The translations under genes were made by a program, and so were the position numbers. From positions 62,001-126,000 of the forward strand of contig NZ_JAUQOP010000003.1 in the NCBI RefSeq assembly GCF_030580855.1: DNA of 64,000 bases, written 5' to 3'. Origin of the DNA: Pseudomonas citrullilanati. Its GTDB lineage: Bacteria; Pseudomonadota; Gammaproteobacteria; Pseudomonadales; Pseudomonadaceae. Positions within the stretch are counted from its first letter, which is position 1. Each line of letters begins with the position of its first letter. The notes beneath the pieces were generated by a model, which ran no database searches, was not told the DNA's origin, and was given only the letters and a program-made list of their open reading frames with translations. Positions 8,895-17,894 of this stretch are shown here, piece by piece.

Positions 8895-10450
8895 TGGTCG
8901 GCCTCCGTGGTCGCCAGACCGAAGTCGGCGGGGAAATGCTTGAGGGCGCTGACGACAGGGTAGGACGTCATCCCGCCGAGGGCGCAGAGCGAGCCGTATT
9001 GCAGGGTGTCGCAAAGGTCGTGCAGCAACAGCACCTGTTCCTGGCGCGCCGCCGCATCGGTGCTGGCGAGCAGGCGATCGACCACCTCCACCCCGCGGGT
9101 GGAGCCGATCCGGCAGGGCGTGCATTTGCCACAGGATTCCTCGGCGCAGAATTGCAGGGCGAACCGGGCCATGTGGGCCATGTCGAGGCTGTCGTCGGCC
9201 ACCACCACGCCGCCGTGGCCGAGCATCGCGCCCATGGCGGCGAACGCTTCGTAATCCAGCGGCGTGTCGAACTGCGACGGTGGTACCCAGGCCCCCAGCG
9301 GGCCACCCACCTGGGCCGCCTTCAACGGTCGACCGCTGGCCGTCCCGCCACCGTAGCCTTCGACCAGTTCCCGCAGGGTCAGGCCGAATGCACGCTCGAC
9401 CAGCCCGCCCTGGCGGACGTTGCCGGCCAGTTGGAACGGCATGGTGCCCAGGGAACGGCCCATGCCGAAGTCGCGATAGAACTGCGCGCCCTTCTCCAGG
9501 ATCACCGGGATCGAGGCCAGGGTCACCACGTTGTGGACCAGGGTCGGCAGGCCAAACAGGCCTTGCAGCGCAGGCAGTGGCGGCTTCGCCCGCACTTCAC
9601 CGCGCTTGCCTTCCAGCGATTGCAGCAGCGAGGTTTCTTCGCCGCAGATGTAGGCCCCCGCCCCCACCCGTACCTCCAACTCGAAGGCGCGACCGCTGCC
9701 GCCTGCGTCCGCGCCCAGGTAACCGGCGGCGCGAGCGATGCGCAGGGCATCGTTCAGGGTGCTGACGGCATCCGGGTATTCCGAGCGCACATAGATGTAG
9801 CCCCGGGTGGCGCCGACGCTGATCCCGGCAATGATCATGCCCTCGATCAGCAGGAACGGATCGCCCTCCATCAGCATGCGGTCGGCGAACGTCCCGGAGT
9901 CGCCTTCGTCGGCGTTGCACACCACGTATTTCTGCGGCCCGACGGCGTCGCGCACGGTACGCCACTTGATGCCCGCCGGGAACGCCGCCCCGCCCCGCCC
10001 GCGCAGGCCGGAATCGAGGACACTGGCGACCACGTCCAGGCCGTCCATCTGCGCGGCCCGGGCCAGCCCGAGGAAACCGCCCTTGGCGCGGTAATCGTCC
10101 AGGGACAAGGGCTGGGTAATGCCGGCACGGGCAAACAGCAAGCGCTGCTGGCTCTTGAGATAGGGAATGTCCTCCACCGGCCCCAAGGCCAACGGGTGGC
10201 TGCCGGGGTCGCCGGCCAGCGCATCCAGCAGGCCCGGGACATCCTGTGGCGTGACCGGGCCGAAGCCCAGCCGCACGCCGGCACTGTCGAGCTCCACCAG
10301 CGGTTCCAGCCAATAGAGCCCACGGGAACTGGTACGACGCACCTCCAACGGCAGTTGCCGACGCTCGGCCTCCGCCGCCAGCGCCACCGCCACCTTGTCG
10401 GCGCCCACCGCACGGGCCACCGAATCACGCGGGATGCAGAGCGTCAGCAT
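8891..10450 (-). CDS. fdsB: NAD-dependent formate dehydrogenase, beta (FMN/NADH) subunit
   Basis: 519-residue NuoF-like diaphorase subunit that binds FMN and NAD and passes electrons from FdsA to NAD+. An N-terminal thioredoxin-like region is followed by the FMN-binding core with LRGRGGAAFPAGIKW and CNADEGDSGTF, the NADH-site GAGAYICGEETSLL, and a C-terminal 4Fe-4S ligand set (ESCGKCTPCRIG). The ATG at 10450 overlaps the end of fdsG by seven bases; the few codons further upstream lie inside fdsG and were not used. Part of the fdsGBAD operon. Confidence 0.95.
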   Translation of the reverse strand: MLTLCIPRDSVARAVGADKVAVALAAEAERRQLPLEVRRTSSRGLYWLEPLVELDSAGVRLGFGPVTPQDVPGLLDALAGDPGSHPLALGPVEDIPYLKSQQRLLFARAGITQPLSLDDYRAKGGFLGLARAAQMDGLDVVASVLDSGLRGRGGAAFPAGIKWRTVRDAVGPQKYVVCNADEGDSGTFADRMLMEGDPFLLIEGMIIAGISVGATRGYIYVRSEYPDAVSTLNDALRIARAAGYLGADAGGSGRAFELEVRVGAGAYICGEETSLLQSLEGKRGEVRAKPPLPALQGLFGLPTLVHNVVTLASIPVILEKGAQFYRDFGMGRSLGTMPFQLAGNVRQGGLVERAFGLTLRELVEGYGGGTASGRPLKAAQVGGPLGAWVPPSQFDTPLDYEAFAAMGAMLGHGGVVVADDSLDMAHMARFALQFCAEESCGKCTPCRIGSTRGVEVVDRLLASTDAAARQEQVLLLHDLCDTLQYGSLCALGGMTSYPVVSALKHFPADFGLATTEADQ

Positions 10451-10926
10451 GCGCCGTCCTCCAGGCAAGCATTGACCAATTGGCGCAGGCGCTCCGGGGT
10501 CAAGCGTGCGTGCAGCTCACCGTCCAGCTCCAGGGTCGGCGAACAGACGCAGGCACCCAGGCAATAGACCGGCCGCAGGCTGATGCTGCCATCGGCGCTG
10601 GTGCCGTGGTCGTCCAGCCCCAGGTGCTCGCGCAACTGCGCGGCCAGGCCTTCGGCGCCCATGCTCTGGCAGGACTCGGCGCGGCACAGGCGCAAGGTAT
10701 GGCGCGCCGGCGGCGTGGTACGGAAGTCGTGGTAGAAGCTGATCACCCCACGCACTTCTGCCTGGCTGAGGTTGAGGGCATGGGCGATTTCAGGGACGGC
10801 GGCGTCGGGCACATACCCGCAGCCTTCCTGGATGGCGTGCAGGATCGGCAACAAGGCACCGGGGGTGTCCTTTTCAAGCGCCAACACACTCTGGATCAAG
10901 GGCAGGTGAAGCGTCTCATCAGGCAT
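10444..10926 (-). CDS. fdsG: NAD-dependent formate dehydrogenase, gamma subunit (2Fe-2S)
   Basis: 160-residue NuoE-like subunit with a thioredoxin fold and four cysteines for a 2Fe-2S cluster (LCRAESCQSMGA and YCLGACVCSP). It completes the diaphorase module with FdsB. The ATG at 10926 is preferred over one nine codons upstream because GAGGT lies just before it. First gene of the operon fdsG-fdsB-fdsA-fdsD. The sulfurtransferase/chaperone gene fdsC (FdhD-like), usual in such operons, is not present in this window and must be supplied elsewhere. Confidence 0.94.
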   Translation of the reverse strand: MPDETLHLPLIQSVLALEKDTPGALLPILHAIQEGCGYVPDAAVPEIAHALNLSQAEVRGVISFYHDFRTTPPARHTLRLCRAESCQSMGAEGLAAQLREHLGLDDHGTSADGSISLRPVYCLGACVCSPTLELDGELHARLTPERLRQLVNACLEDGAC

Positions 10927-11279
10927 AAAATACCTCGGCATCTCGAACGACACCGCCGCCTGGCGGCCGCCGTCCGGAGTCTTGGCTGCGGCGTCCGGCC
11001 CACGTCACGGTAGCGTGGCTCATCCGGTCGCCATTCTCGCTCACCGGCCAAGTGTCTTGGGCGCACTCGGTCCGGGGCATCATCACAGCTTGCCACTCCC
11101 GCTGCCGGGCGGTAGCCCACAGGCGACTCAACGTGTTCTGAAAGCGACTGGGCCTGGGCAGCCGTCCCGTGGCAGCGGGAAATCACGAAGCCCTATAAGT
11201 GTAGGCGACCGTGGGCGAAGGGTTGAGCCCATAGCCGACGAGTCAGCGCGGGCACGCAACCCCGGGGCCAATATGCCCG
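10927..11279 (-). promoter_or_regulatory. fds operon leader/promoter region with 10-bp long-range stem
   Basis: 353 bases without a credible gene. Read toward fdsG, TCCCGCTGCC (complement of 11171-11180) can pair exactly with GGCAGCGGGA (complement of 11097-11106), enclosing 64 bases that hold a small GGGC/GCCC hairpin. The element lies about 170-255 bases upstream of the fdsG start, within a plausible 5' leader. A regulatory RNA is possible because the enzyme needs molybdenum cofactor, but I could not match it to the Moco or other known riboswitch consensus. Confidence 0.3.
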
Positions 11280-12113
11280 CTACGACCTTGCCGACATCGA
11301 ACGCATCGCGCGCGCTCGGCAGGCCTCGCCAAATGCCCGGAAAATGGCGAGGTAGTCCGGATTCGAGGTCACCTGCCACTCCGGATGCCATTGCACGCCC
11401 AAGGCGAAGGTCTTGCTGCCTTCCACCGATAGCCCTTCCACCAGCCCATCCTCGGCCACGGCCTCGATGCGCAAGCCTGGCCCGACCCGGTCGATGCCCT
11501 GGCCGTGAACGGAGTTGACCTCGATCGCACCGGACAACCCCAGGCGGGACAGCACTCCGCCCGGCTGCACCGTCATGGCGTGGGTACGAGCGTACTGGTC
11601 CTCGACGGGTTCGTTGCTGGGAGGCTCGTGCTCGGCGCCGGGACCGTCGAGGCATTGGTGAAGACTGCCACCGAACGCCACGTTCATTTCCTGGAAACCG
11701 CGACAGATGCCCAGCACCGGAACCCCCGCCTCGACGGCCGCACGCCAGAGCGGCAGCGCCAGGTGGTCGCGGGCGGGATCGTGCGGCGTCCTGGGTGGGC
11801 TGGGCGGACCACCATAGTGATGCGGCTCGATATTGGAGGGAGAACCGGTGAACAGCAGGCCGTCCAGGCCTTCGATGATCTCGGCCAGGCCCAGCCATTG
11901 GGGAAACACCGGCACAATCAGCGGCAGCCCCTTGGCCGCGCTGGCCACCGCCTGCGCGTATTTGTCGTTACTGATCTGCACGGCGTGGGGACCGATCTGC
12001 CACGAACAGGCAATGATTCCAATCCTGGGCAACGGCGTTTTACTGGCATCGCCAGACTGGGCCAGGGCCTGCCCACCGTGTTGTTCGTCAAAGTTCGCGC
12101 GATCGAAAGGCAT
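11280..12113 (-). CDS. Gamma-glutamyl-GABA hydrolase-like (peptidase C26, PuuD-type)
   Basis: 277-residue class I glutamine-amidotransferase-fold hydrolase. The nucleophile elbow reads GICRGFQEMNVAFGG, with the cysteine nucleophile, and the partner histidine and glutamate are in GVQWHPEWQ. GLLFTGSPSNIEPHHY is the family substrate-pocket region. PuuD enzymes hydrolyse gamma-glutamyl-GABA in putrescine breakdown, but no other puu gene is adjacent, so the substrate is uncertain. It is divergent from the cyclase-family gene across 140 bases. The ribosome-binding site before the ATG is weak, so a later start is possible. Confidence 0.85.
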   Translation of the reverse strand: MPFDRANFDEQHGGQALAQSGDASKTPLPRIGIIACSWQIGPHAVQISNDKYAQAVASAAKGLPLIVPVFPQWLGLAEIIEGLDGLLFTGSPSNIEPHHYGGPPSPPRTPHDPARDHLALPLWRAAVEAGVPVLGICRGFQEMNVAFGGSLHQCLDGPGAEHEPPSNEPVEDQYARTHAMTVQPGGVLSRLGLSGAIEVNSVHGQGIDRVGPGLRIEAVAEDGLVEGLSVEGSKTFALGVQWHPEWQVTSNPDYLAIFRAFGEACRARAMRSMSARS

Positions 12114-12253
12114 AGGCGTACGTCCGTGTCGAATTTACAGATTGGAGGGCGACATGAGGCCGGTCGTTCATTCAGGATAAGGGGCGCCAGCCAGCAGGTG
12201 GAACGCTGCTGGAACGCTAACGCCATTGCCCAGAGCGGCCAGACAGGTCACCC

Positions 12254-12955
12254 ATGCCCAGCCTTCACTTCAACCGCATCGTCAATCTCAGCCATCCGAT
12301 CCACCCCGGTATCGCGTTATGGCCCGATGACCCACCGGTGGTATTCAAGACCGAGGCCTCGTTGCCAACGCAAGGCTATTACCTGCGCAGCTTCAGCATG
12401 GGCGAACACAGCGCCACCCACATGAATGCGCCAAACAGCTTCGATGCCGATGCCATGGGCATCGACGGCTACGCCCCGGAGTCGCTGGTGCGACCGGCCG
12501 TGATGGTGGACCTGGCGAGCCGGGTACGGGAGGACGCCGACTACGTCATCGGCGTCCAGGACCTCGAGCACTGGGAACAGGCCCACGGCCGTATCCCCCA
12601 AGGCTGCGTGGTGCTGTTCCATACCGGTTGGCAGTCGCGCTGGACGGATCCGCAACGTTTCATCCAGGTCGATGCCCACGGCCTGCACTTTCCGGGCGTC
12701 GGCGCCGCCGCCAGCCGGTTCCTGCTGGAGCAACGCGACATCGCCGGGATCGGCATCGACACCCATGGCGTGGACCCGGGCCAGGACACCACGTTCGCCA
12801 GCAATCGAGGGGTGTTGCAGCGCGGCGGCATCATCCTCGAATGCCTTGCCCATCTCGACCAGCTACCGCCGACCGGCTCTACGCTGGTGATTGGCGTGTT
12901 GCGCCTGGAGGCGGGCTCGGGCTCGCCGGCCAGTGTGTTGGCGTTTGTTTCCTGA
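12254..12955 (+). CDS. Cyclase-family (kynurenine formamidase-like) protein with altered metal motif
   Basis: 233 residues related to the metal-dependent cyclase family that includes KynB (LSHPIHPGIALWPDDPPV at the N-terminus, CVVLFHTGWQ and GIGIDTHGVDPG in the core). The usual zinc motif HxGTHxDxPxH is read here as HSATHMNAPNSF, so the aspartate is asparagine and the last histidine is serine. This may mean a different metal site or a non-formamidase activity. Hydrolysis of a cyclic or N-acyl substrate is only a family-level guess. Stands alone, divergent from the PuuD-like gene. Confidence 0.8.
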   Translation: MPSLHFNRIVNLSHPIHPGIALWPDDPPVVFKTEASLPTQGYYLRSFSMGEHSATHMNAPNSFDADAMGIDGYAPESLVRPAVMVDLASRVREDADYVIGVQDLEHWEQAHGRIPQGCVVLFHTGWQSRWTDPQRFIQVDAHGLHFPGVGAAASRFLLEQRDIAGIGIDTHGVDPGQDTTFASNRGVLQRGGIILECLAHLDQLPPTGSTLVIGVLRLEAGSGSPASVLAFVS

Positions 12956-13007
12956 ACGAATCTCAAGGCTTTTCGCACAGCGCCCAGCCCGAGACGCGCA
13001 CCGGGTA

Positions 13008-13370
13008 TCAGCCCCGCAACGCCAACTCCACCTTGGCCTGCAACTCCGCCGCCGAAAACGGCTTGTGCAACACCGGGAACCCAGCGAACTCCGGTGACAC
13101 GCCGCTGGCGCCGTATCCGGTGCTGAACAGGAAGGGGATTTTGCGCGCGCGCAGTCTCTCGGCCACCGGGAACACGCGCTCGCCGGCCAGGTTGACGTCC
13201 AGGATGGCCAGGTCGACCTCCACCGAACGGGCCGTCTCAAGTGCCGTGGCGAGTCGGCCGACGGAGGCCACCACGGTACAACCGAGGTCCTCCAGCATTT
13301 CCTCGATCAGCATGGCAATCGCCCCCTCGTCCTCGACGACAAGCACCCGGATTCCGGGGAATGGGGTCAT
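13008..13370 (-). CDS. Single-domain response regulator
   Basis: 120 residues consisting only of a receiver domain: acidic pair in VEDEG, phospho-acceptor aspartate in LAILDVNLAG, the switch serine in FSTGYGA and the conserved lysine in LHKPFS. There is no output domain. Its ATG overlaps the stop codon of the upstream HWE histidine kinase by four bases, so the two are a coupled pair. In such pairs the receiver often acts as a phosphate sink or as a modulator of a distant regulator. Confidence 0.92.
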   Translation of the reverse strand: MTPFPGIRVLVVEDEGAIAMLIEEMLEDLGCTVVASVGRLATALETARSVEVDLAILDVNLAGERVFPVAERLRARKIPFLFSTGYGASGVSPEFAGFPVLHKPFSAAELQAKVELALRG

Positions 13371-15550
13371 GCGCCGGTTGCTCCGACCAGGAACGAGAAG
13401 CGGCAGCGGACGCCTTCGGGGGCGAACGTAAGCGTGAACTGGCCGCCCAGGTCGCGCTCGATGCAGCGCTTCATCAAGCGCAAGCCCAACCCTTGCCGCT
13501 CTGGCGGGGACACCGGGGGGCCGCCCTGCTCACGCCAGTCCAGGGTCAGCAGGGTGCCATCGACCTGGTGTTGCAGGTCCCAGGTCACCGACAGCGTCCC
13601 CGTCTCCGCCGACATCGCGCCGTATTTGAGCGTGTTGATCGCCAGTTCGTTGAGAGTCATCGTGAGGTTGAGCGCCACCCGGGTACCGACAAGGATGGAG
13701 GGCCCCGCCACCTCGACGCGCTGGGGCTCGTGCCCGAGCACCGGCATCAGCACTTCACGGGCCAGGGAATCGAAGGGCGTGTCGCCCCAATGCCGCTTCG
13801 TCAGCAGGTCGTGGGCACGGGACAAGGCCAGGAGCCTGGCTTCGAACCGCCGGTAGCCATCCTGGGCATCGTCGGCGTTGCGCGCGGTCTGGGCGGCCAG
13901 GGACTGCACCGTGGCCAGGGTGTTCTTGACCCGATGATTGAGTTCATCGATCAAGGTTTTCTGGCGGTTCTCGGCCTGCTTGCGCTCGGTGATGTCCACC
14001 AGCATGTTGATCGCCCCGACCAGGTTGCCATCGGCGTCGTGCAGGGGCGTTGGGTAAGGGATGAACGGAACGCGGGTACCGTCCGGCCGCTCGGCGATGG
14101 CCTCGACACCGCGAATGGCGCGATTTTCCTTGAGCGCAACGGCCATCGGGCACTGGTCGTGGGCAAGCGCGCTGCCGTCGGTGTTGAACAGTTTCCAGGT
14201 CACGCACCACAGGTCGCCCAACTGCGGCGTGCGGCCCGACAGTTCGACAGCCTCGCGATTGTAGAACGTGATGCGCCCTTGTGCGTCAGTGGTGTAGACC
14301 GCGGCGGGCATGGCTTCGAGAAGATTGCGCATGTGCCGTTCGCTTTCGCGGACCTGGTTTTCCATGCGTCGCGCGACCGTCACGTCCTGCAGCACCCGCA
14401 CGCCATAGCGGAACTCGCCATTGGCGTTGCGCACCGACGAACTGTGCACGTCCAGGTAGACGATTTCACCATCCGGCTTGAGCGCGCGCTTGCGCTGCAC
14501 GTAGGTGTCCAGTTCCCCGGCCACTTGGCGCGCGTACAGGGTGGCGTCTTCAGCGACGCAATCGGGGTGGGTATAGTCCAGGAACGTCATCGCCAGAAGT
14601 TCTTCGCGAGAGCGGCCCAGCATGGTGCAGAAGGCATCGTTGACGCGAAGCAGGCGACCGTTGGCATCGGCTTCGGCAATGCCGATGGTAGCGGCCTCGT
14701 ACGTCGCCGCCAGGCGGTCGTCGCTCTCCTGGCGCGCCGCCTCGGCGGTATGCACGCAGGTCACGTCGATGGTGAAACAGCGGGTATTGAAGAGCTTTCC
14801 GTCTTCGAAGCGCCCGTTCGAGGTGATGGTGACATGCTTGATCGAACCGTCCTTGGCCCTCAGGCGTGCCGGGTAACTCTCCAGGCAAGCGCCGCTGCCG
14901 AGCTTGTCGAGGATGTCGCCGATCACCGGCTCGTCGACATGGAACTCGCTGATGGGCCGGCCGATGTATTCGTCGGCCGAGTACCCCAACAGCGCCAGTT
15001 CAGCCTTGTTGGCACGCAGGATGATGCCCTCGCCGCTGACGATGTGCAGGCCTACGGCACTGTTTTCGAAAAAGTCCTCGAGGTCGGCGCTCTTGCGCCG
15101 CAGTTCCTCGGCCATGGCATGCTGCGCCGTGACGTCCTGGAAGCAATTGATGGCCCCTTGGATGACACCGCGGCGATCCCTGAGGGGGCGGACGTTCATC
15201 AAGGCGACGAAACGCGAGCCATCCGGGCGCTGGATAAGGACTTCCTGGTTGCGTGCCGCCGCGCCTGCGTTGAGCACCGCGGCCACCGGACATTGGTCGA
15301 ACGCCAGCGGCGCGCCATCGACCTGGAACAGACGATGGGAACCGCAGAACCGGTCCCCACCCTCGCCGAGCGCCGGCGCGCGCCCCCACAGCCCGGCGGC
15401 CTCGCTGTTGTACCTGACGAGCCAGCCGTCCTTGTCGCAGAGGTACACCGCACCGGGAATGGCTTCGAGTGCGTTAGCCCCGATCGATAGTAGGCTTTCG
15501 TACTCGCTCGGTGCCGGGGTGCCCCTGGCAAGTTCTTCGACGTTCAACAT
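13367..15550 (-). CDS. Multi-PAS HWE-family sensor histidine kinase
   Basis: 727-residue soluble kinase with no membrane segment. Four PAS domains can be made out (about residues 20-148, 155-270, 285-400 and 410-525); the first and fourth are related (both carry an AHDQCP or FDQCP segment). The kinase part begins with DELNHRVKNTLATVQSLAAQ, the H-box of the HWE/HisKA_2 type, and ends with an ATPase domain containing NELAINTLKYGA and GLGLRLM. PAS-HWE kinases often sense light, redox or small ligands; no LOV-type NCRFLQ cysteine motif is visible. GAGGATG precedes the start. Confidence 0.9.
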   Translation of the reverse strand: MLNVEELARGTPAPSEYESLLSIGANALEAIPGAVYLCDKDGWLVRYNSEAAGLWGRAPALGEGGDRFCGSHRLFQVDGAPLAFDQCPVAAVLNAGAAARNQEVLIQRPDGSRFVALMNVRPLRDRRGVIQGAINCFQDVTAQHAMAEELRRKSADLEDFFENSAVGLHIVSGEGIILRANKAELALLGYSADEYIGRPISEFHVDEPVIGDILDKLGSGACLESYPARLRAKDGSIKHVTITSNGRFEDGKLFNTRCFTIDVTCVHTAEAARQESDDRLAATYEAATIGIAEADANGRLLRVNDAFCTMLGRSREELLAMTFLDYTHPDCVAEDATLYARQVAGELDTYVQRKRALKPDGEIVYLDVHSSSVRNANGEFRYGVRVLQDVTVARRMENQVRESERHMRNLLEAMPAAVYTTDAQGRITFYNREAVELSGRTPQLGDLWCVTWKLFNTDGSALAHDQCPMAVALKENRAIRGVEAIAERPDGTRVPFIPYPTPLHDADGNLVGAINMLVDITERKQAENRQKTLIDELNHRVKNTLATVQSLAAQTARNADDAQDGYRRFEARLLALSRAHDLLTKRHWGDTPFDSLAREVLMPVLGHEPQRVEVAGPSILVGTRVALNLTMTLNELAINTLKYGAMSAETGTLSVTWDLQHQVDGTLLTLDWREQGGPPVSPPERQGLGLRLMKRCIERDLGGQFTLTFAPEGVRCRFSFLVGATGA

Positions 15551-15658
15551 TGATCATCCTCGATCCGTCCGGCTGCAAGGCGCTCGCAGGCCGGTGCGGC
15601 ATTTTCCGTAGAGTCTAGATCCTGATTCGTCGTACGAGTTCAGATAAGCCAGCGCGCT

Positions 15659-16486
15659 TCAAAATTTGAACAGCGCCTTGGGGGCCTGTACCAGCAGGGC
15701 GTGGCGCAGCGCCGCCGTGCACGCCAGGACCTGCAACTGGCCGATCACCGTGTCGAAACCCACGGTCTGTTCATGCTGGGTGTGCGGCCAATCACTGCCC
15801 CACACCAGCCGCTGCGCGCTGAACCGCTGCTCGAGAAGGGCCAACGCCGCCTGGGCGAATTCAAGGTTCTGGCGATCGGTTCCGGCCAGTCGATAAATGC
15901 CGGACACCTTCATCCACACCTGCCCGCTCGTTCCCAGCGCCATCAGTTCGGCGAAGCCTGGCTGAGCGAGGCCCAGGCGCGCATCCGGGCGGCCGAAATG
16001 ATCGATCACCAGGCGGATGCCAAGGGGCAGCAGTTGGCGAATCAATCCCGGCAGGTCTTCGACATGGCGATGCAACTCGACATGCCAGTCCAGCTCGGCG
16101 ATGTGTGCGAAGAACCCCTTCCAGGCGGCGTCGCGAAAATCCGGCAGGGCCTGGCCCATCAGGTTCAAGCGAACGCCGACCACGCCCGAGCGGGCCATGC
16201 TTTCCAGCTCGGCCCGGCGGACACCCTGTGCCAGCACCACCACCCCGCGCAATCGCTGCGGCGCCTGGCGCAAAGCGCTCAACAGGTAACGGTTGTCGGT
16301 GCCGAGAAAACTCGGCTGCACCAAAACGCCGTGACTCAGGCCATGGGCTTGCAAGTGGTCGAGGTACTGCGCCAGCGTCGCATCGTAGCCGGGGGTGTAG
16401 CGCCGCGCGCAGACCAGCTCCAGCTCGCGGCTGAACACATGTGCGTGGGAGTCGATGCCGGTGATCGGCGAGCAGGTATCAGGCAT
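15659..16486 (-). CDS. Amidohydrolase-family TIM-barrel hydrolase (PDC lactonase-like)
   Basis: 275 residues of the Amidohydro_2 family. Visible motifs are GIDSHAHVF (metal-site histidines), VELHRHVEDLPG, VIDHFGRPDA and WGSDWPHTQHE (metal-binding aspartate). The pattern is close to 2-pyrone-4,6-dicarboxylate lactonase (LigI) and related sugar or aromatic lactonases. The ATG at 16486 overlaps the end of the MFS gene by eight bases. Context (GntR-UTRA regulator, aromatic-acid-type MFS permease, hydrolase) suggests uptake and hydrolysis of a small carboxylic or lactone substrate. The exact compound is not known. Confidence 0.82.
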   Translation of the reverse strand: MPDTCSPITGIDSHAHVFSRELELVCARRYTPGYDATLAQYLDHLQAHGLSHGVLVQPSFLGTDNRYLLSALRQAPQRLRGVVVLAQGVRRAELESMARSGVVGVRLNLMGQALPDFRDAAWKGFFAHIAELDWHVELHRHVEDLPGLIRQLLPLGIRLVIDHFGRPDARLGLAQPGFAELMALGTSGQVWMKVSGIYRLAGTDRQNLEFAQAALALLEQRFSAQRLVWGSDWPHTQHEQTVGFDTVIGQLQVLACTAALRHALLVQAPKALFKF

Positions 16487-17765
16487 GGGCGCTCTCGTTG
16501 GGGGCGGCAGTGTGTTCCGATGGCGTCGACGCTTGCAGGCTGCGGCCACGGGTTTCCGGCAGGCACAACGCCGCGATCACCGCCACGCCATAGGCGATGC
16601 CGGCGTCGATGCCGATGGCCGAGCCCAGGGACATCGAATCGCTCATGTGCCCGACGAGGAACGGGAACACCGCCGACAGCACGCGACCGAAGTTGTAGCA
16701 GAAGCCGACGCCGGCGCCGCGCACATCCGCCGGGTACAGCTCGTTGAACAGCGCCCCGAGGCTCGCCGGGATGCCGGCCGCGAAGAAGCCCAGCGGGAAG
16801 CCCAGGAACAGCATCTGGGTATTGGTCAGCGGCAGGAACACATAGCACTGCACGGTCACCACGCAGCACAACGCGAACAGCACGATGTTCTTGCGCCGGC
16901 CGATGCGATCGATCAGCAGGCCGCTGACCACGCAACCGCACCAGAAGGCAAGGATGATCACCGCCAGGTAGCCGCCGGAGTTGAGCACCGACAGGTTGCG
17001 CTCGGTCTTGAGGAAGGTGGGCAGCCAGGTCATCACCGCGTGGTAGCCGCCATGGGCACCCAGGCCCAGCAGGCCGCCGAACAACGTCACCCGGATCAGT
17101 TCAGGCCGGAAGATGCCGCCCAGGGACTTGAAGAAGCTCTGCGGGATGGCCTTTTCCTTTTGCAGGCGCTGGAAACTGTCGGGTTCTTCGACGTTGCGCC
17201 GGACCCAGATGATCAGGAACGACGGCAGCAGGCCGACGATGAACATCACTCGCCAGGCCATGTCCTGGGGCACGAACGAGTAGATCAGCGTGAACACCCC
17301 GACGGCCAGGCCCCAACCCACCGCCCAGGCACTTTGCACCGTGCCCATGACCTTGCCGCGATACTGGGGGTTGATGGTCTCGGCCATCAGGACCGCACCG
17401 GCGGCCCATTCACCACCGATGCCGAAACCTTGCAGCGCCTTGACGACCAGCAGCTGGTGGAAGCCGGTGACGAAGGCCGACAGGAAGGTGAAGAACGAGA
17501 ACCACAGGATCATCCATTGCAGGGTCCGCACCCGACCGTAGCGGTCCGACAGCGTCCCGCCGACCCAGCCGCCCAGGGCCGAGGTGACCAGGGTCACGCC
17601 GCTGATCAATCCCGCGTCGCCCTTGGACAAGGCAAACGCGGCGATCAGCGCCGGGATCGCCAGGCCGAACATCTGCACTTCCAGCGCGTCGAGCGACCAG
17701 CCGCCGAAACAGGCCCAGAACGTTTTGCGCTCCCGCGCGGTGACTTGGCGATACCAACTGAACAT
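16479..17765 (-). CDS. MFS transporter (organic acid/H+ symporter type)
   Basis: 428 residues with about twelve membrane helices. The major-facilitator motif between helices 2 and 3 reads GGTLSDRYGRVRT, and GFGIGGEWAAGAVLMAE is the sugar/organic-acid symporter helix-5 signature seen in NanT, ShiA and aromatic-acid porters. Located between the GntR regulator (129 bases upstream) and the amidohydrolase (overlapping), all on the minus strand, so probably the inner-membrane importer for the hydrolase's substrate. Confidence 0.9.
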   Translation of the reverse strand: MFSWYRQVTARERKTFWACFGGWSLDALEVQMFGLAIPALIAAFALSKGDAGLISGVTLVTSALGGWVGGTLSDRYGRVRTLQWMILWFSFFTFLSAFVTGFHQLLVVKALQGFGIGGEWAAGAVLMAETINPQYRGKVMGTVQSAWAVGWGLAVGVFTLIYSFVPQDMAWRVMFIVGLLPSFLIIWVRRNVEEPDSFQRLQKEKAIPQSFFKSLGGIFRPELIRVTLFGGLLGLGAHGGYHAVMTWLPTFLKTERNLSVLNSGGYLAVIILAFWCGCVVSGLLIDRIGRRKNIVLFALCCVVTVQCYVFLPLTNTQMLFLGFPLGFFAAGIPASLGALFNELYPADVRGAGVGFCYNFGRVLSAVFPFLVGHMSDSMSLGSAIGIDAGIAYGVAVIAALCLPETRGRSLQASTPSEHTAAPNESAHA

Positions 17766-17894
17766 TTTCTTATCCTTATGGGGGAATCAAAGGCAGCCGA
17801 GAGCGAACCGCGCCGCTGCAGGGCCAGTCATGGCAAACAAAACGGAACCAGCGCCGAGACTTCGCCGCCGGCAGCTGCATCAACCCGTCATGGG

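Noticed and set aside
8894..10567. Long plus-strand open frame opposite fdsB/fdsG
   Set aside because: It mirrors the GC-rich codons of two well-recognised genes and has no domain or ribosome-binding site. The same holds for the long antisense frames at 3720-5417, 13241-15490 and 57886-59541.
11097..11180. Molybdenum cofactor or cobalamin riboswitch
   Set aside because: The leader has a long stem, but I could not find the conserved core of either class; kept only as an unclassified structure.
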